From contig NZ_JAPEPX010000001.1 of the NCBI RefSeq assembly GCF_026339935.1, positions 2,090,501 through 2,154,500 on the forward strand: a stretch of DNA of 64,000 nt. The letters are read 5' to 3'. This DNA is from Streptomyces sp. NBC_01551 (GTDB taxonomy: Bacteria > Actinomycetota > Actinomycetes > Streptomycetales > Streptomycetaceae). Of the stretch, positions 54,496 to 63,788 are shown one piece after another. The notes beneath the pieces were generated by a model. That model was given only the letters and a program-made list of their open reading frames with translations. It had not been told where the DNA came from and searched no databases. Position numbers and translations under genes: made by a program. How positions within the stretch are numbered: the stretch's first letter is position 1; every line of letters begins with the position of its first letter.

Positions 54496-54801
54496 ATGAC
54501 CGCCGAGACGGAAACCCAGCAGTCGGCCGGTTCCTGCTGCTCCCCCGCAGGTTCCTGCCACGACACCGCGGCCGACGTCCAGATCGGCGCCGTCACCGCC
54601 GTCTACCGGGTGACCGGCATGACCTGCGGGCACTGCGAGGGCGCGGTGACCGCCGAGCTCACCGCGCTGCCGGGGGTCAGCTCCGTCAAGGCCGTCGCCG
54701 CGACCGGCGAGGTCACCGTGGTCTCCGCCGCCCCGCTCGCCGAGGACGACGTGCGCGCCGCCGTGGACGAGGCCGGGTACGAGTTCGCCGGCCAGGCCTG
54801 A
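54496..54801 (+). CDS. copZ: Copper chaperone (heavy-metal-associated domain)
   Basis: A 101-residue cytosolic copper carrier. The HMA domain has the Cu(I)-binding 'GMTCGHCEG' (Cys44, Cys47). The N-terminal extension contains 'SCCSPAGSCH', a further Cys/His cluster that could bind copper and is not part of the usual ~68-residue CopZ. It would pass Cu(I) to the P-type ATPase encoded next. Transcription probably starts at the CsoR-controlled promoter upstream. Confidence 0.9.
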   Translation: MTAETETQQSAGSCCSPAGSCHDTAADVQIGAVTAVYRVTGMTCGHCEGAVTAELTALPGVSSVKAVAATGEVTVVSAAPLAEDDVRAAVDEAGYEFAGQA

Positions 54802-54822
54802 GCAGCCCCCACCGCGACCGCG

Positions 54823-54857
54823 GGCAGCAGGCAGCAGGCAGCAGGCAGCAGGCAGCA
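54823..54857 (+). repeat. Five tandem copies of GGCAGCA
   Basis: A perfect 7-bp microsatellite of 35 bp in the 144-bp gap between copZ and copA. Copy number could vary by slippage and change spacing in the leader of copA. Confidence 0.9.
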
Positions 54858-54945
54858 CGAAGAACGCGCACGCAGTACCCCGCCGGGTCGTACCGGCCAG
54901 CTCATACTGGTTCCGTACGGCTCGGCCCACCCCCTGGAGCCGGAC

Positions 54946-57252
54946 ATGAGCAGCAGCACAGTGCACGACGGACCCATAGCGGCGCAGGCCCAGACCGCCG
55001 AGGTCGAGCTGACCATCGGCGGTATGACCTGCGCCTCCTGCGCGGCCCGCATCGAGAAGAAGCTGAACCGGATGGACGGGGTCACCGCGACGGTGAACTA
55101 CGCCACCGAGAAGGCCCGGGTCTCGTACGCCGGTGACGTGCGGGTCGCCGATCTCATCGCGACCGTCGTGAAGACCGGGTACACGGCCGAGGAACCCCCT
55201 CCGCCGACCCCGGAGCCGGAAGCGGGAGCCGGGGCGGAGACCACCGGAGCCGAGGCCCCGCGCGATCCCGAGTTGGCCGCGCTGCGCCAGCGGCTGCTGG
55301 TCTCCTCGGTGCTCGCCCTTCCCGTCGTGCTGCTCGCCATGATCCCGGCCCTCCAGTTCGACAACTGGCAGTGGCTCTCGCTGACCCTGGCCGCCCCCGT
55401 GGTCGTCTGGGGCGCCCTCCCCTTCCACAAGGCCGCCTGGACCAATGCCCGGCACGGCGCGGCCACGATGGACACCCTGGTCTCGGTGGGCACGCTGGCC
55501 GCCTTCGCCTGGTCCCTGTGGGCCCTGTTCTTCGGCGACGCCGGGATGCCCGGCATGCGGCACGGCTTCACCCTCTTCACAGTCCAGGGGGGCACCATCG
55601 GCCGCACGGACGGCGCCTCCGCCATCTACCTGGAGGTCGCGGCCGGAGTCGTCAGCTTCATCCTGCTCGGCCGCTACCTGGAGGCCCGCTCGAAGCGGAA
55701 GGCGGGCGCCGCCCTCAAGGCCCTGCTGGAACTCGGCGCCAAGGACGTGGCCGTCCTGCGCGGCGGCGCCGAGGTACGCGTCCCCGTGAGCGCGCTCACC
55801 GTCGGCGACCGGTTCGTCGTCCGCCCCGGCGAGAAGATCGCCACCGACGGCACCGTCGTCGAGGGCAGCTCCGCCGTGGACGCCTCGATGCTGACCGGCG
55901 AGTCCGTCCCGGTCGAGGTCGCGGTCGGCGACTTCGTCACCGGCGCCACCGTCAACGCCTCCGGCCGTCTCGTCGTCCGGGCCACCCGGGTCGGCTCGGA
56001 CACCCAGCTCGCCCGGATGGCCCGGCTCGTCGAGGACGCGCAGAACGGCAAGGCCGAGGTGCAGCGGCTGGCCGACCGGATCTCCGGGGTGTTCGTGCCG
56101 GTCGTCCTGCTGCTCGCGCTCGGCACCTGGGTGACCTGGCTGCTGATCACCGACAACCCGACCGCCGCCTTCACCGCCGCCGTGGCCGTCCTGATCATCG
56201 CCTGCCCGTGCGCCCTGGGCCTGGCCACGCCGACCGCGCTGATGGTCGGCACCGGCCGGGGGGCCCAGCTCGGCATCCTGATCAAGGGCCCCGAGGTGCT
56301 GGAGTCCACCCGCCGCGTGGACACCGTCGTCCTGGACAAGACCGGAACCGTCACCACCGGCCGGATGACCCTGGCCGGCGTCCACCCCGCCGAGGGCGTC
56401 GACGAGAACGAGCTGCTCCGCCTCGCGGGTGCCCTGGAGCACGCCTCGGAGCACCCGATCGCCCGGGCCATCGCCACCGGCGCGGCCGAGCGCAGCGGCG
56501 AACTCCCCGTACCCGAGGGCTTCGAGAACCTCGCCGGGCTGGGCGTGCAGGGCGTGGTCGACGGTCACGCCGTCCTGGTCGGCCGGGAGAAGCTGCTCGC
56601 CGACTGGGCGATCACCCTGCCCGCCGGGCTCTCCGAGGCCAAGGCGGCCGCCGAGGGCGCCGGCGCCACCGCGGTGCTGGTGGCCTGGGACGGCGCGGCG
56701 CGCGGCGTGCTGACGGTCGCGGACGCGGTCAAGGAGACCAGCGCGGAGGCGGTGTCCCGGCTGCGGGCGCTCGGCCTCACCCCGATCCTGCTGACCGGCG
56801 ACAACAAGGCCGTCGCCGAGACGGTGGCCCGCGAGGTGGGCATCGACGAGGTGATCGCCGAGGTGCTCCCGCAGGACAAGGTGGACGTCGTGCGCCGGCT
56901 CCAGGCGCAGGGCCGTACGGTCGCCATGGTGGGCGACGGGGTCAACGACGCGGCCGCCCTCGCCCAGGCCGATCTGGGCCTGGCCATGGGCACCGGCACC
57001 GACGCCGCGATCGAGGCCGGCGACCTGACCCTTGTACGGGGCGACCTGCGGGTCGCGGCGGACGCGATCAGGCTCTCCCGCAGGACCCTCGCGACCATCA
57101 AGGGCAACCTGTTTTGGGCCTTCGGCTACAACGTGGCGGCGCTCCCGCTCGCCGCGGCCGGCCTGCTCAATCCGATGATTGCAGGGGCCGCGATGGCGTT
57201 CTCCTCCGTTTTCGTGGTGAGCAACAGCCTCCGGTTGCGATCCTTCCGATAG
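54946..57252 (+). CDS. copA: Copper-exporting P1B-type ATPase
   Basis: A 768-residue Cu(I) pump. One N-terminal HMA domain has '[11 protein letters not shown]' (Cys29, Cys32). Membrane-site motif '[18 protein letters not shown]' includes Cys420-Pro-Cys422. The phosphorylated Asp464 is in '[13 protein letters not shown]', with '[11 protein letters not shown]' (the HP motif) and '[18 protein letters not shown]' after it. It exports excess copper at the cost of ATP. The gene follows copZ on the same strand. GGAG lies upstream of ATG 54946. Confidence 0.94.
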   Translation: MSSSTVHDGPIAAQAQTAEVELTIGGMTCASCAARIEKKLNRMDGVTATVNYATEKARVSYAGDVRVADLIATVVKTGYTAEEPPPPTPEPEAGAGAETTGAEAPRDPELAALRQRLLVSSVLALPVVLLAMIPALQFDNWQWLSLTLAAPVVVWGALPFHKAAWTNARHGAATMDTLVSVGTLAAFAWSLWALFFGDAGMPGMRHGFTLFTVQGGTIGRTDGASAIYLEVAAGVVSFILLGRYLEARSKRKAGAALKALLELGAKDVAVLRGGAEVRVPVSALTVGDRFVVRPGEKIATDGTVVEGSSAVDASMLTGESVPVEVAVGDFVTGATVNASGRLVVRATRVGSDTQLARMARLVEDAQNGKAEVQRLADRISGVFVPVVLLLALGTWVTWLLITDNPTAAFTAAVAVLIIACPCALGLATPTALMVGTGRGAQLGILIKGPEVLESTRRVDTVVLDKTGTVTTGRMTLAGVHPAEGVDENELLRLAGALEHASEHPIARAIATGAAERSGELPVPEGFENLAGLGVQGVVDGHAVLVGREKLLADWAITLPAGLSEAKAAAEGAGATAVLVAWDGAARGVLTVADAVKETSAEAVSRLRALGLTPILLTGDNKAVAETVAREVGIDEVIAEVLPQDKVDVVRRLQAQGRTVAMVGDGVNDAAALAQADLGLAMGTGTDAAIEAGDLTLVRGDLRVAADAIRLSRRTLATIKGNLFWAFGYNVAALPLAAAGLLNPMIAGAAMAFSSVFVVSNSLRLRSFR

Positions 57253-57564
57253 GGGCCCTCCTCCTTCACTCTGACACCGTTTCTTCACAAGAGACGCAAA
57301 TCACAGTGATGGGAGCGTAACCATCGGGCGGTCGGGTGGGTCTAATGGGGCGATGCCAAGAACGTCTTGGGGGACGTTCACGGGGGTCTTGGGGGACGTC
57401 CGAGGCATCAGCCGGCCGGGACGCGTGCCCACTGGGAAGCTTTGAGCGGCCCTCCCGACCCGTACGGGTCCCGGCAGAAAACCCATCGGAGCGCGCCTCG
57501 TGCGCGCTCCTCGCCGACGCCCCGGCTCGGGTCCCGTGGGGGGAATCCGTTCCGGGGAAAAGGA

Positions 57565-57611
57565 AAGCGCCCCGACCGTCGACCCGTGGGGGGATCGACG
57601 GCGGGGCGCTT
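57565..57611. terminator. Strong terminator, probably bidirectional
   Basis: AAGCGCCCCG pairs with CGGGGCGCTT and, inside it, CCGTCGA with TCGACGG, with one bulged base. T-rich runs follow on both strands. Confidence 0.85.
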
Positions 57612-57625
57612 TTCGCTGCCTGCGC

Positions 57626-57655
57626 CAAAGGCCGCCACGAACGTGGCGGCCTTTG
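57626..57655 (-). terminator. gltA terminator
   Basis: CAAAGGCCGCCACG pairs perfectly with CGTGGCGGCCTTTG with a two-base centre, 39 nt beyond the gltA stop. Confidence 0.85.
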
Positions 57656-57694
57656 ACTGTGCGCAATCGCGTGGAGCCGTGTGCGGCCTCAGCC

Positions 57695-58984
57695 TCAGCG
57701 GGCCTCGACCGGGACGAAGTCGCGCAGGACCTCGCCGGTGTAGATCTGGCGCGGGCGGCCGATGCGGGAACCCGGCTCCTTGATCATCTCGTGCCACTGG
57801 GCGATCCAGCCGGGAAGCCGGCCGAGCGCGAAGAGCACGGTGAACATCTCGGTCGGGAAGCCCATGGCCCGGTAGATCAGACCCGTGTAGAAGTCCACGT
57901 TCGGGTAGAGGTTGCGCTCGACGAAGTAGTCGTCGGCCAGCGCGTGCTCTTCCAGCTTGAGCGCGATGTCGAGCAGCTCGTCGCTCTTGCCGAGCGCCGA
58001 GAGGACGTCGTGCGCCGCAGCCTTGATGATCTTCGCCCGGGGGTCGAAGCTCTTGTAGACGCGGTGTCCGAAGCCCATGAGGCGGACGCCGTCTTCCTTG
58101 TTCTTCACCTTGCGGATGAAGGCGTCGACGTCGCCGCCGTCGTTCTTGATGCCTTCCAGCATCTCGAGGACGGACTGGTTGGCGCCACCGTGCAGCGGGC
58201 CCCACAGGGCCGAGATGCCGGCGGAGATCGAGGCGAACATGTTCGCCTGCGAGGAGCCGACCAGGCGCACGGTGGAGGTCGAACAGTTCTGCTCGTGGTC
58301 CGCGTGCAGGATCAGCAGCTTGTCGAGCGCCGACACCACGACCGGGTCCAGGTCGTACTCCTGGGCCGGCACGGAGAACGTCATGCGCAGGAAGTTCTCG
58401 ACGTAGCCGAGGTCGTTGCGCGGGTAGACCACCGGGTGGCCGACCGACTTCTTGTACGCGTACGCCGCGATCGTCGGGAGCTTGGCCAGCAGCCGGATCG
58501 TCGAGAGGTGCCGCTGCTTCTCGTCGAACGGGTTGTGGCTGTCCTGGTAGAACGTCGACAGCGCGCTGACCACGGAGGACAGCATCGCCATCGGGTGCGC
58601 GTCGCGCGGGAAGCCGTCGTAGAAGCGCTTCACGTCCTCGTGCAGCAGCGTGTGCTGGGTGATCTCGTTGCGGAACGACGCGAGCTGGTCGACGGTCGGC
58701 AGCTCACCGTTGATCAGCAGGTACGCGACCTCGATGAAGGTCGAGCGCTCGGCCAGCTGTTCGATCGGGTAACCGCGGTAGCGCAGGATGCCCTGCTCAC
58801 CGTCGAGGTAGGTAATCGCGGACTTGTAGGCGGCGGTGTTTCCGTAGCCACTGTCCAGAGTGACGAGCCCGGTCTGGGCCCGCAGCTTCGAGATGTCGAA
58901 GCCCTGGTCACCGACGGTGCTCTCGACCACCGGGTAGGTGTATTCACCGTCCGCGTACCGGAGTACTACAGAGTTGTCGCTCAC
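57695..58984 (-). CDS. gltA: Type II citrate synthase
   Basis: A 429-residue enzyme that condenses acetyl-CoA and oxaloacetate to start the TCA cycle. The N-terminal beta domain 'LRYADGEYTYPVVESTVG' is specific to the hexameric type II form. Catalytic His are in 'LHADHEQNCSTSTVRLVGSS' and 'LMGFGHRVYKSFDPRAK', and the catalytic Asp is near 'YPNVDFYTGLIY'. GTG 58984 is preceded by GAGGGATGAC; a GTG at 58996 is an alternative. The 182-bp gap upstream probably carries its promoter. Confidence 0.94.
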   Translation of the reverse strand: MSDNSVVLRYADGEYTYPVVESTVGDQGFDISKLRAQTGLVTLDSGYGNTAAYKSAITYLDGEQGILRYRGYPIEQLAERSTFIEVAYLLINGELPTVDQLASFRNEITQHTLLHEDVKRFYDGFPRDAHPMAMLSSVVSALSTFYQDSHNPFDEKQRHLSTIRLLAKLPTIAAYAYKKSVGHPVVYPRNDLGYVENFLRMTFSVPAQEYDLDPVVVSALDKLLILHADHEQNCSTSTVRLVGSSQANMFASISAGISALWGPLHGGANQSVLEMLEGIKNDGGDVDAFIRKVKNKEDGVRLMGFGHRVYKSFDPRAKIIKAAAHDVLSALGKSDELLDIALKLEEHALADDYFVERNLYPNVDFYTGLIYRAMGFPTEMFTVLFALGRLPGWIAQWHEMIKEPGSRIGRPRQIYTGEVLRDFVPVEAR

Positions 58985-59166
58985 GTCATCCCTCACCGAC
59001 GTAGTGCCTCTTCTTCGAGGTGCCCTGACTGCCTCTACCTTCCCCCATTTGGCGCAGGAGAGTGCACTCGGGGTCGGCCTTTGGTCTTTTTGACGGCACT
59101 GAGTGCCTTCAACCTGCTCATCCTGCCCCCTCCGCACCGGTGCGGGAACCCCAAATGATCGATCAT

Positions 59167-61413
59167 CTAGGTGATGTTTCCCACCGGTATCCGACCGGAC
59201 AGCCTGGGTGCGACCGCTGTGAACCTCCTGCCTGCGGAAACGGTACGCACAGCCTGGCCGAGAGCCTTGCGGGACCCGACCAGCACGACGAGTTTCTTCG
59301 CCCTGGTCACCGCCGTGTAGAGCAAGTTGCGCTGGAGCATCATCCAAGCCCCGGTGGTGACAGGGATCACGACGGCCGGATATTCACTCCCTTGGGAACG
59401 GTGGATGGTGACGGCGTACGCGTGGGCCAGCTCGTCGAGCTCCGAGAACTCGTACGCGACCTCCTCGTCCTCCTCCGTCCGGACGGTCAGGCGCTGTTCG
59501 TCCACGTCGAGTCCGGTGACCACCCCGACGGTGCCGTTGAACACGCCGTTGGCCCCCTTCTCGTAGTTGTTGCGGATCTGGGTCACCTTGTCGCCGACCC
59601 GGAAGACCCGGCCGCCGAACCGCTTCTCGGGCAGGTCCGGCCGCGCCGGGGTGATCGCCTGCTGGAGCAGTCCGTTGAGGTTGCCGGCGCCGGCCGGGCC
59701 CCGGTGCATGGGCGCCAGTACCTGGATGTCGCGGCGCGGGTCGAGGCCGAACCTGGCCGGGATCCGCCGGGCGGCCACGTCCACGGTGAGCCGCCCGGCC
59801 TCCTCGGTGTCCTCCTCGGGGAAGAGGAAGAAGTCCGGGAGACCGTCGGTGATCGGCGGCGCGCCGGTGTTGATCCGGTGGGCGTTGGTGACCACGCCCG
59901 ACTGCTGGGCCTGCCGGAAGATCCGGGTCAGCCGCACCGCGGGCACCGGCCCGCCTTCGGCCAGCAGGTCCCGCAGCACCTCCCCCGCGCCGACCGACGG
60001 CAGCTGGTCCACATCCCCCACCAGCAGCAGGTGTGCACCCGGTGCCACGGCCTTGACCAGCTTGTTCGCGAGCAGCAGGTCCAGCATCGAGGCCTCGTCG
60101 ACCACCACCAGGTCCGCGTCCAGCGGCCGTTCGCGGTCGTACGCCGCGTCCCCGCCCGGTTTGAGCTCCAGCAGCCGGTGCACGGTGGAGGCGTCCGCCC
60201 CGGTGAGCTCCGAGAGCCGTTTCGCGGCCCGGCCGGTCGGCGCGGCGAGCACCACCTTGGCCTTCTTCGCCCGGGCCAGCTCCACGATCGAGCGCACCGT
60301 GAAGGACTTCCCGCACCCCGGGCCGCCGGTGAGGACGGCGACCCGCCGGGTGAGCGCCAGCTGCACCGCCTCCCGCTGCTCGGGCGCCAGCTTGGCGCCG
60401 GTGCGCCCGGCCAGCCAGTCCAGGGCCTTGGCCCAGTCCACGTCCCGGAAGCCCGGCATCCGGTCCTCCTCGGCGTTGAGCAGCCGCCGTACCTGCCCGA
60501 CCAGCGACAGCTCGGCCCGGTGGAAGGGCACCAGGTACACGGCGGTCAGGGGGTCCGGGCCGCCCTGCGGATCCGGCACGGATTCCCGTACGACGCCTTC
60601 CGGGTCGGCGGCGAGCTCGGCCAGGCACTCGATCACCAGCCCGGTGTCCACCTGGAGGAGCTTGACCCCGTCGGCGATGAGCCGCTCCTCGGGCAGGAAG
60701 CAGTGCCCCTGGTCGGTGGACTGGGACAGGGCGTACTGGAGCCCTGCCTTGACCCGCTCGGGGCTGTCGTGCGGTATGCCGACGGCCTGCGCGATCCGGT
60801 CGGCGGTGAGGAAGCCGATGCCCCACACGTCGGCGGCGAGCCGGTAGGGCTGGTTCTTGACCACCGAGATGGAGGCGTCGGCGTACTTCTTGTAGATCCG
60901 GACCGCGATGGAGGTGGAGACGCCGACACCCTGGAGGAAGACCATGACCTCCTTGATCGCCTTCTGCTCCTCCCAGGCGGCGCCGATCAGCCTGGTCCGT
61001 TTGGGACCGAGGCCGGGCACCTCGATCAGCCGCTTCGGCTCGCCCTCGATGACGTCCAGGGTGTCGAGGCCGAAGTGCTCCACGATCCGGTCGGCGATCT
61101 TCGGGCCGATGCCCTTGATCAGGCCGGAGCCGAGGTAGCGCCGGATGCCCTGGATGGTGGCGGGGAGGATGGTCGAGTAGTTCTCGACCGTGAACTGGCG
61201 GCCGTACTGCGGGTGGGAGCCCCAGCGGCCCTCCATGCGCAGCGATTCGCCCGGCTGCGCCCCGAGGAGGGAACCGACGACGGTGAGCAGGTCGCCGGCG
61301 CCGCGGCCGGTGTCGACCCGGGCGACCGTGTACCCGCTCTCCTCGTTGGCGTAGGTGATGCGCTCCAGCACCCCCTCGACCACCGCCTGTTGTACCGCCC
61401 CGTTCGTCGTCAT
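59167..61413 (-). CDS. recD2: RecD2-type 5'-3' DNA helicase
   Basis: A 748-residue SF1B helicase acting without RecB or RecC. The N-terminal part has helix-hairpin-helix segments ('GSGLIKGIGPKIADRI', 'LIEVPGLGPKRTRLIG'). The motor has Walker A 'LTGGPGCGKSFT' (363-370), 'VVDEASMLDL' (motif II), 'LVGDVDQLPSVGAGEVL' (III) and 'AVTIHRSQGSEYPAVVI' (V), ending 'LLYTAVTRAKKLVVLVG' (VI). Such enzymes unwind DNA with a 5' tail in repair and fork protection. The ATG start is clear. It is upstream of gltA on the same strand, but the two are probably separate units. Confidence 0.93.
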   Translation of the reverse strand: MTTNGAVQQAVVEGVLERITYANEESGYTVARVDTGRGAGDLLTVVGSLLGAQPGESLRMEGRWGSHPQYGRQFTVENYSTILPATIQGIRRYLGSGLIKGIGPKIADRIVEHFGLDTLDVIEGEPKRLIEVPGLGPKRTRLIGAAWEEQKAIKEVMVFLQGVGVSTSIAVRIYKKYADASISVVKNQPYRLAADVWGIGFLTADRIAQAVGIPHDSPERVKAGLQYALSQSTDQGHCFLPEERLIADGVKLLQVDTGLVIECLAELAADPEGVVRESVPDPQGGPDPLTAVYLVPFHRAELSLVGQVRRLLNAEEDRMPGFRDVDWAKALDWLAGRTGAKLAPEQREAVQLALTRRVAVLTGGPGCGKSFTVRSIVELARAKKAKVVLAAPTGRAAKRLSELTGADASTVHRLLELKPGGDAAYDRERPLDADLVVVDEASMLDLLLANKLVKAVAPGAHLLLVGDVDQLPSVGAGEVLRDLLAEGGPVPAVRLTRIFRQAQQSGVVTNAHRINTGAPPITDGLPDFFLFPEEDTEEAGRLTVDVAARRIPARFGLDPRRDIQVLAPMHRGPAGAGNLNGLLQQAITPARPDLPEKRFGGRVFRVGDKVTQIRNNYEKGANGVFNGTVGVVTGLDVDEQRLTVRTEEDEEVAYEFSELDELAHAYAVTIHRSQGSEYPAVVIPVTTGAWMMLQRNLLYTAVTRAKKLVVLVGSRKALGQAVRTVSAGRRFTAVAPRLSGRIPVGNIT

Positions 61414-61490
61414 GGCACGAAGCTACCGGTAGCCGCCGACAGCCCGCCGGGCCTGTGGACAACTCGGGAACGACGAGGCCGCGGAACCCA

Positions 61491-61522
61491 GAGGGGGTCC
61501 GGCCTCGCGGCCGGACCCCCTC
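61491..61522. terminator. Strong hairpin in a divergent intergenic region
   Basis: A perfect 14-bp stem, GAGGGGGTCCGGCC with its complement, around a TCGC loop. It lies between two divergent genes (recD2 and the DUF937-like gene), where a terminator is not expected, so it may end a short transcript or act in a leader. Confidence 0.55.
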
Positions 61523-61691
61523 ACGGTTACCCCTCCCTCGTCGGACTTCCCGATCCCCCCAGATCCCCTCCCGGAAGTGCCGACGCACCATATGACCCTC
61601 GATCCCCCCAGACGGTTGCACGCGGAATCGCAGATTTATTTTTCGTTGACCCGAGGTGCCGGAAAATCGGGACGGACGTAGCGTTTCCGGC

Positions 61692-62249
61692 ATGAGTGAA
61701 TCCTCGTTCCAGGACGACGTGCTCGGAGAGCTCGGGCCCGACCGGCTGACCGAGATCGCGTCCCTGCTCGGCACCGACGAGAGCGGTGCGAAGGAGACCG
61801 TCGCGACCACGGTCGGCGCCATGACCGGCGGCCTCCAGCAGAAGGCCGACGCCGATGACGACGACGGCAACGAGGTGCGCCAGGCCTTCGCCGAGGTGGC
61901 CGAACCCCCGCTGCAGGGCGTGGCGACGCTCGGCGGCGGGCTGCTCGGCGGCGGGCTGATGGCCGGGGTGCTCGCGAAGGTGAGCAAGCCGGTGGCCGCG
62001 GCCGTCTCGAAGAAGACCGGCATCCCCGCGCCCACCATCGCCCGGGTCATCGAGATGCTGATCCCCGTTCTGCTGGCGGTCTTCGCCAAGCGCGCGGCCG
62101 GCGCAGGCAATGCGGGCAACGTCGCCGGCCAGGGCTCCCCGACCGCCTCCGGGACGGCCCCCGCCGGCGCGGCCCCCGGGTCCGCCCCGGCGCAGGGCGG
62201 CGGGCTCGGCGACCTGCTCGGCCAGATCCTGGGCGGCGGCAAGAAGTAG
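61692..62249 (+). CDS. DUF937-like (YidB-type) protein
   Basis: A 185-residue protein. The N-terminal half 'LGPDRLTEIASLLGTDESGA' and 'VGAMTGGLQQKA' fit the DUF937 pattern. The middle has Gly-rich hydrophobic runs ('VATLGGGLLGGGLMAGVLAK'), and the tail is Gly/Ala/Pro-rich ending 'LGDLLGQILGGGKK', a repeat typical of the family. There is no signal peptide. Function is unknown. ATG 61692 is the only credible start. It is followed by a GNAT gene 23 bp downstream. Confidence 0.78.
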   Translation: MSESSFQDDVLGELGPDRLTEIASLLGTDESGAKETVATTVGAMTGGLQQKADADDDDGNEVRQAFAEVAEPPLQGVATLGGGLLGGGLMAGVLAKVSKPVAAAVSKKTGIPAPTIARVIEMLIPVLLAVFAKRAAGAGNAGNVAGQGSPTASGTAPAGAAPGSAPAQGGGLGDLLGQILGGGKK

Positions 62250-62272
62250 CCGGCGCGCTATCCTCGGGGGCC

Positions 62273-62803
62273 ATGGAGCCCCCTGCTGACACCCCTCCCG
62301 CGAAGGTCCTCCTGCGGGATCCGGAGCCCGGCGAGCTGGGCTGGATCGTGCAGCGGCACGGCGCGCTCTACGCCGGCGAGTTCGGCTGGAACCAGGAGTT
62401 CGAGGGCCTGGTCGCCCGTATCGTCGCGGACTTCGCCGAGGACCACGACCCCCACCTGGAGCGCGTCTGGATCGCCGAGCTGGACGGGGCGCCCGTCGGC
62501 TCGGTGATGTGCGTACGGGAGGACGGCGCGCCCGGGACCGCCCGGTTGCGGCTGCTCCTGGTGGAACCGGCCGGCCGCGGTCACGGCATCGGGAGCCTGC
62601 TGGTCGACACCGTGGTCGCGTTCGCCCGTTCCGTCGGCTACCGCGAGCTGGTGCTCTGGACCAACGACGTGCTGACCTCGGCCCGTTCCCTGTACGAGCA
62701 CGCCGGGTTCACGCTGGTCTCCGAGCAGCCGCACCGCTCGTACGGCGTCGCGCTCACGGGGCAGGACTGGCGACTGCCGTTGCGGGAGAGCTCCCCGCGC
62801 TGA
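62273..62803 (+). CDS. GNAT-family N-acetyltransferase
   Basis: A 176-residue acetyltransferase. The acetyl-CoA motif is 'LVEPAGRGHGIGSLLVDTVV', followed by 'ELVLWTNDVLTSARSLYEHA'. 'GWIVQRHGALYAGEFGWNQE' at the N-terminus resembles the GNAT half of actinobacterial MarR-GNAT fusion proteins, but no MarR domain is present. Substrate is unknown. Its 3' end overlaps the convergent EamA gene by 50 bp, so the last ~16 codons are read on both strands. Confidence 0.85.
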   Translation: MEPPADTPPAKVLLRDPEPGELGWIVQRHGALYAGEFGWNQEFEGLVARIVADFAEDHDPHLERVWIAELDGAPVGSVMCVREDGAPGTARLRLLLVEPAGRGHGIGSLLVDTVVAFARSVGYRELVLWTNDVLTSARSLYEHAGFTLVSEQPHRSYGVALTGQDWRLPLRESSPR

Positions 62804-63677
62804 CGGCGGTGCGAGCCGGCGTACGGGCCGGGGCCAGCGAGGTCACCGCCACTCCGCCGACCAGCAGCACCGCCGCGACCCAGCGCAGCCCCGAGATCCC
62901 CTCACCCAGCACCAGCGCGGCCGAGGACATCCCGAACACCGGCACCAGCAGCGAGAACGGCGCCACCGCGGAGGCCGGGTAGCGCCGCATCAGGTAGCTC
63001 CAGGCGCCGAAGCCGAACACGGTGGACACCCACGCCACGTACGCGATGACGGCCGCCCCGGACCAGTCCAGGCCGCGCAGCGCCGCCAGGTCCCGGCCGG
63101 GCCCCTCGAACAGCAGCGAGAGCGCGAACAGCGGCAGCACCGGGACGGTGCAGACCCACACCATGAAGTTCATCGCGTCGGGCGGCGCCGCCTTGCGGGT
63201 CAGCACGTTGGAAACGCCCCAGCAGGCGGCGGCCGCCACGACCAGCGTGAAGCCGAACACCGGCCCGGAGGCGCCGCCGTCCACGGCGGCGACGGCGATC
63301 CCGGCGAGCGCGACGCCCATGCCGAACACCCGCACCCGGCCGGGCCGCTCGCGCAGCACGACGGCGGCGAGCACGGCGGTGAACACGGCCTGGATCTGGA
63401 GCACGAGCGAGGACAGCCCGGCCGGCATCCCGGCGTCCATCCCCGTGAAGAGCAGGCCGAACTTGGCGATCCCGAGGGCCGCGCCGACCCCCAGGATCCA
63501 CTTCCAGGCGACCTTGGGCCGCCCGACGAAGAACACGGCGGGCACGGCGGCGACGAGGAAGCGCAGGGCGGACAGGAGCAGCGGCGGGAAGTGGCCGAGA
63601 CCGATCTGGATGACGACGAAGTTGAAGCCCCAGACGGCGGCGATGAGCACGGCGAGTGCGGTGTGTACGGGACGCAT
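62754..63677 (-). CDS. EamA-family (DMT) transporter
   Basis: A 307-residue membrane protein with ten helices in two EamA repeats ('VLIAAVWGFNFVVIQIGLGH' begins the first; 'ACWGVSNVLTRKAAP' the second). The family exports amino acids, nucleosides or other metabolites. ATG 63677 starts directly at the first helix; an ATG at 63743 would add 22 polar residues. It diverges from a LysR regulator whose gene begins 111 bp away, a common pairing in which the regulator controls the exporter. Confidence 0.88.
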   Translation of the reverse strand: MRPVHTALAVLIAAVWGFNFVVIQIGLGHFPPLLLSALRFLVAAVPAVFFVGRPKVAWKWILGVGAALGIAKFGLLFTGMDAGMPAGLSSLVLQIQAVFTAVLAAVVLRERPGRVRVFGMGVALAGIAVAAVDGGASGPVFGFTLVVAAAACWGVSNVLTRKAAPPDAMNFMVWVCTVPVLPLFALSLLFEGPGRDLAALRGLDWSGAAVIAYVAWVSTVFGFGAWSYLMRRYPASAVAPFSLLVPVFGMSSAALVLGEGISGLRWVAAVLLVGGVAVTSLAPARTPARTAVSAGSSPATAVASPAP

Positions 63678-63788
63678 GCTCCGAGCATCGACGCCCGGAC
63701 CATGTAGCACCAGCGCGGATCTCTTCCGGGATGGATGAAGCATCCCTTACGAATGCCGGTCGGTGCGGAGCTGCCTACGATGGGCCGC

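Larger units (their letters stand above)
57253..57694. other. 442-bp intergenic region between copA and gltA
   Basis: No confident gene. From left to right it holds a 14-bp direct repeat (GTCTTGGGGGACGT at 57364 and 57386), a possible 30-codon frame at 57353-57445, palindrome GACCCGTACGGGTC near 57457, hairpin GGAGCGCGC/GCGCGCTCC at 57488-57510, and two strong terminators. The density of hairpins suggests a short transcript may lie here. Confidence 0.5.

Noticed and set aside
54400..57288. 962-codon minus-strand open frame opposite copZ-copA
   Set aside because: Antisense shadow with Gly/Arg/Asp-rich sequence and no recognisable domain; copA on the plus strand is unambiguous.
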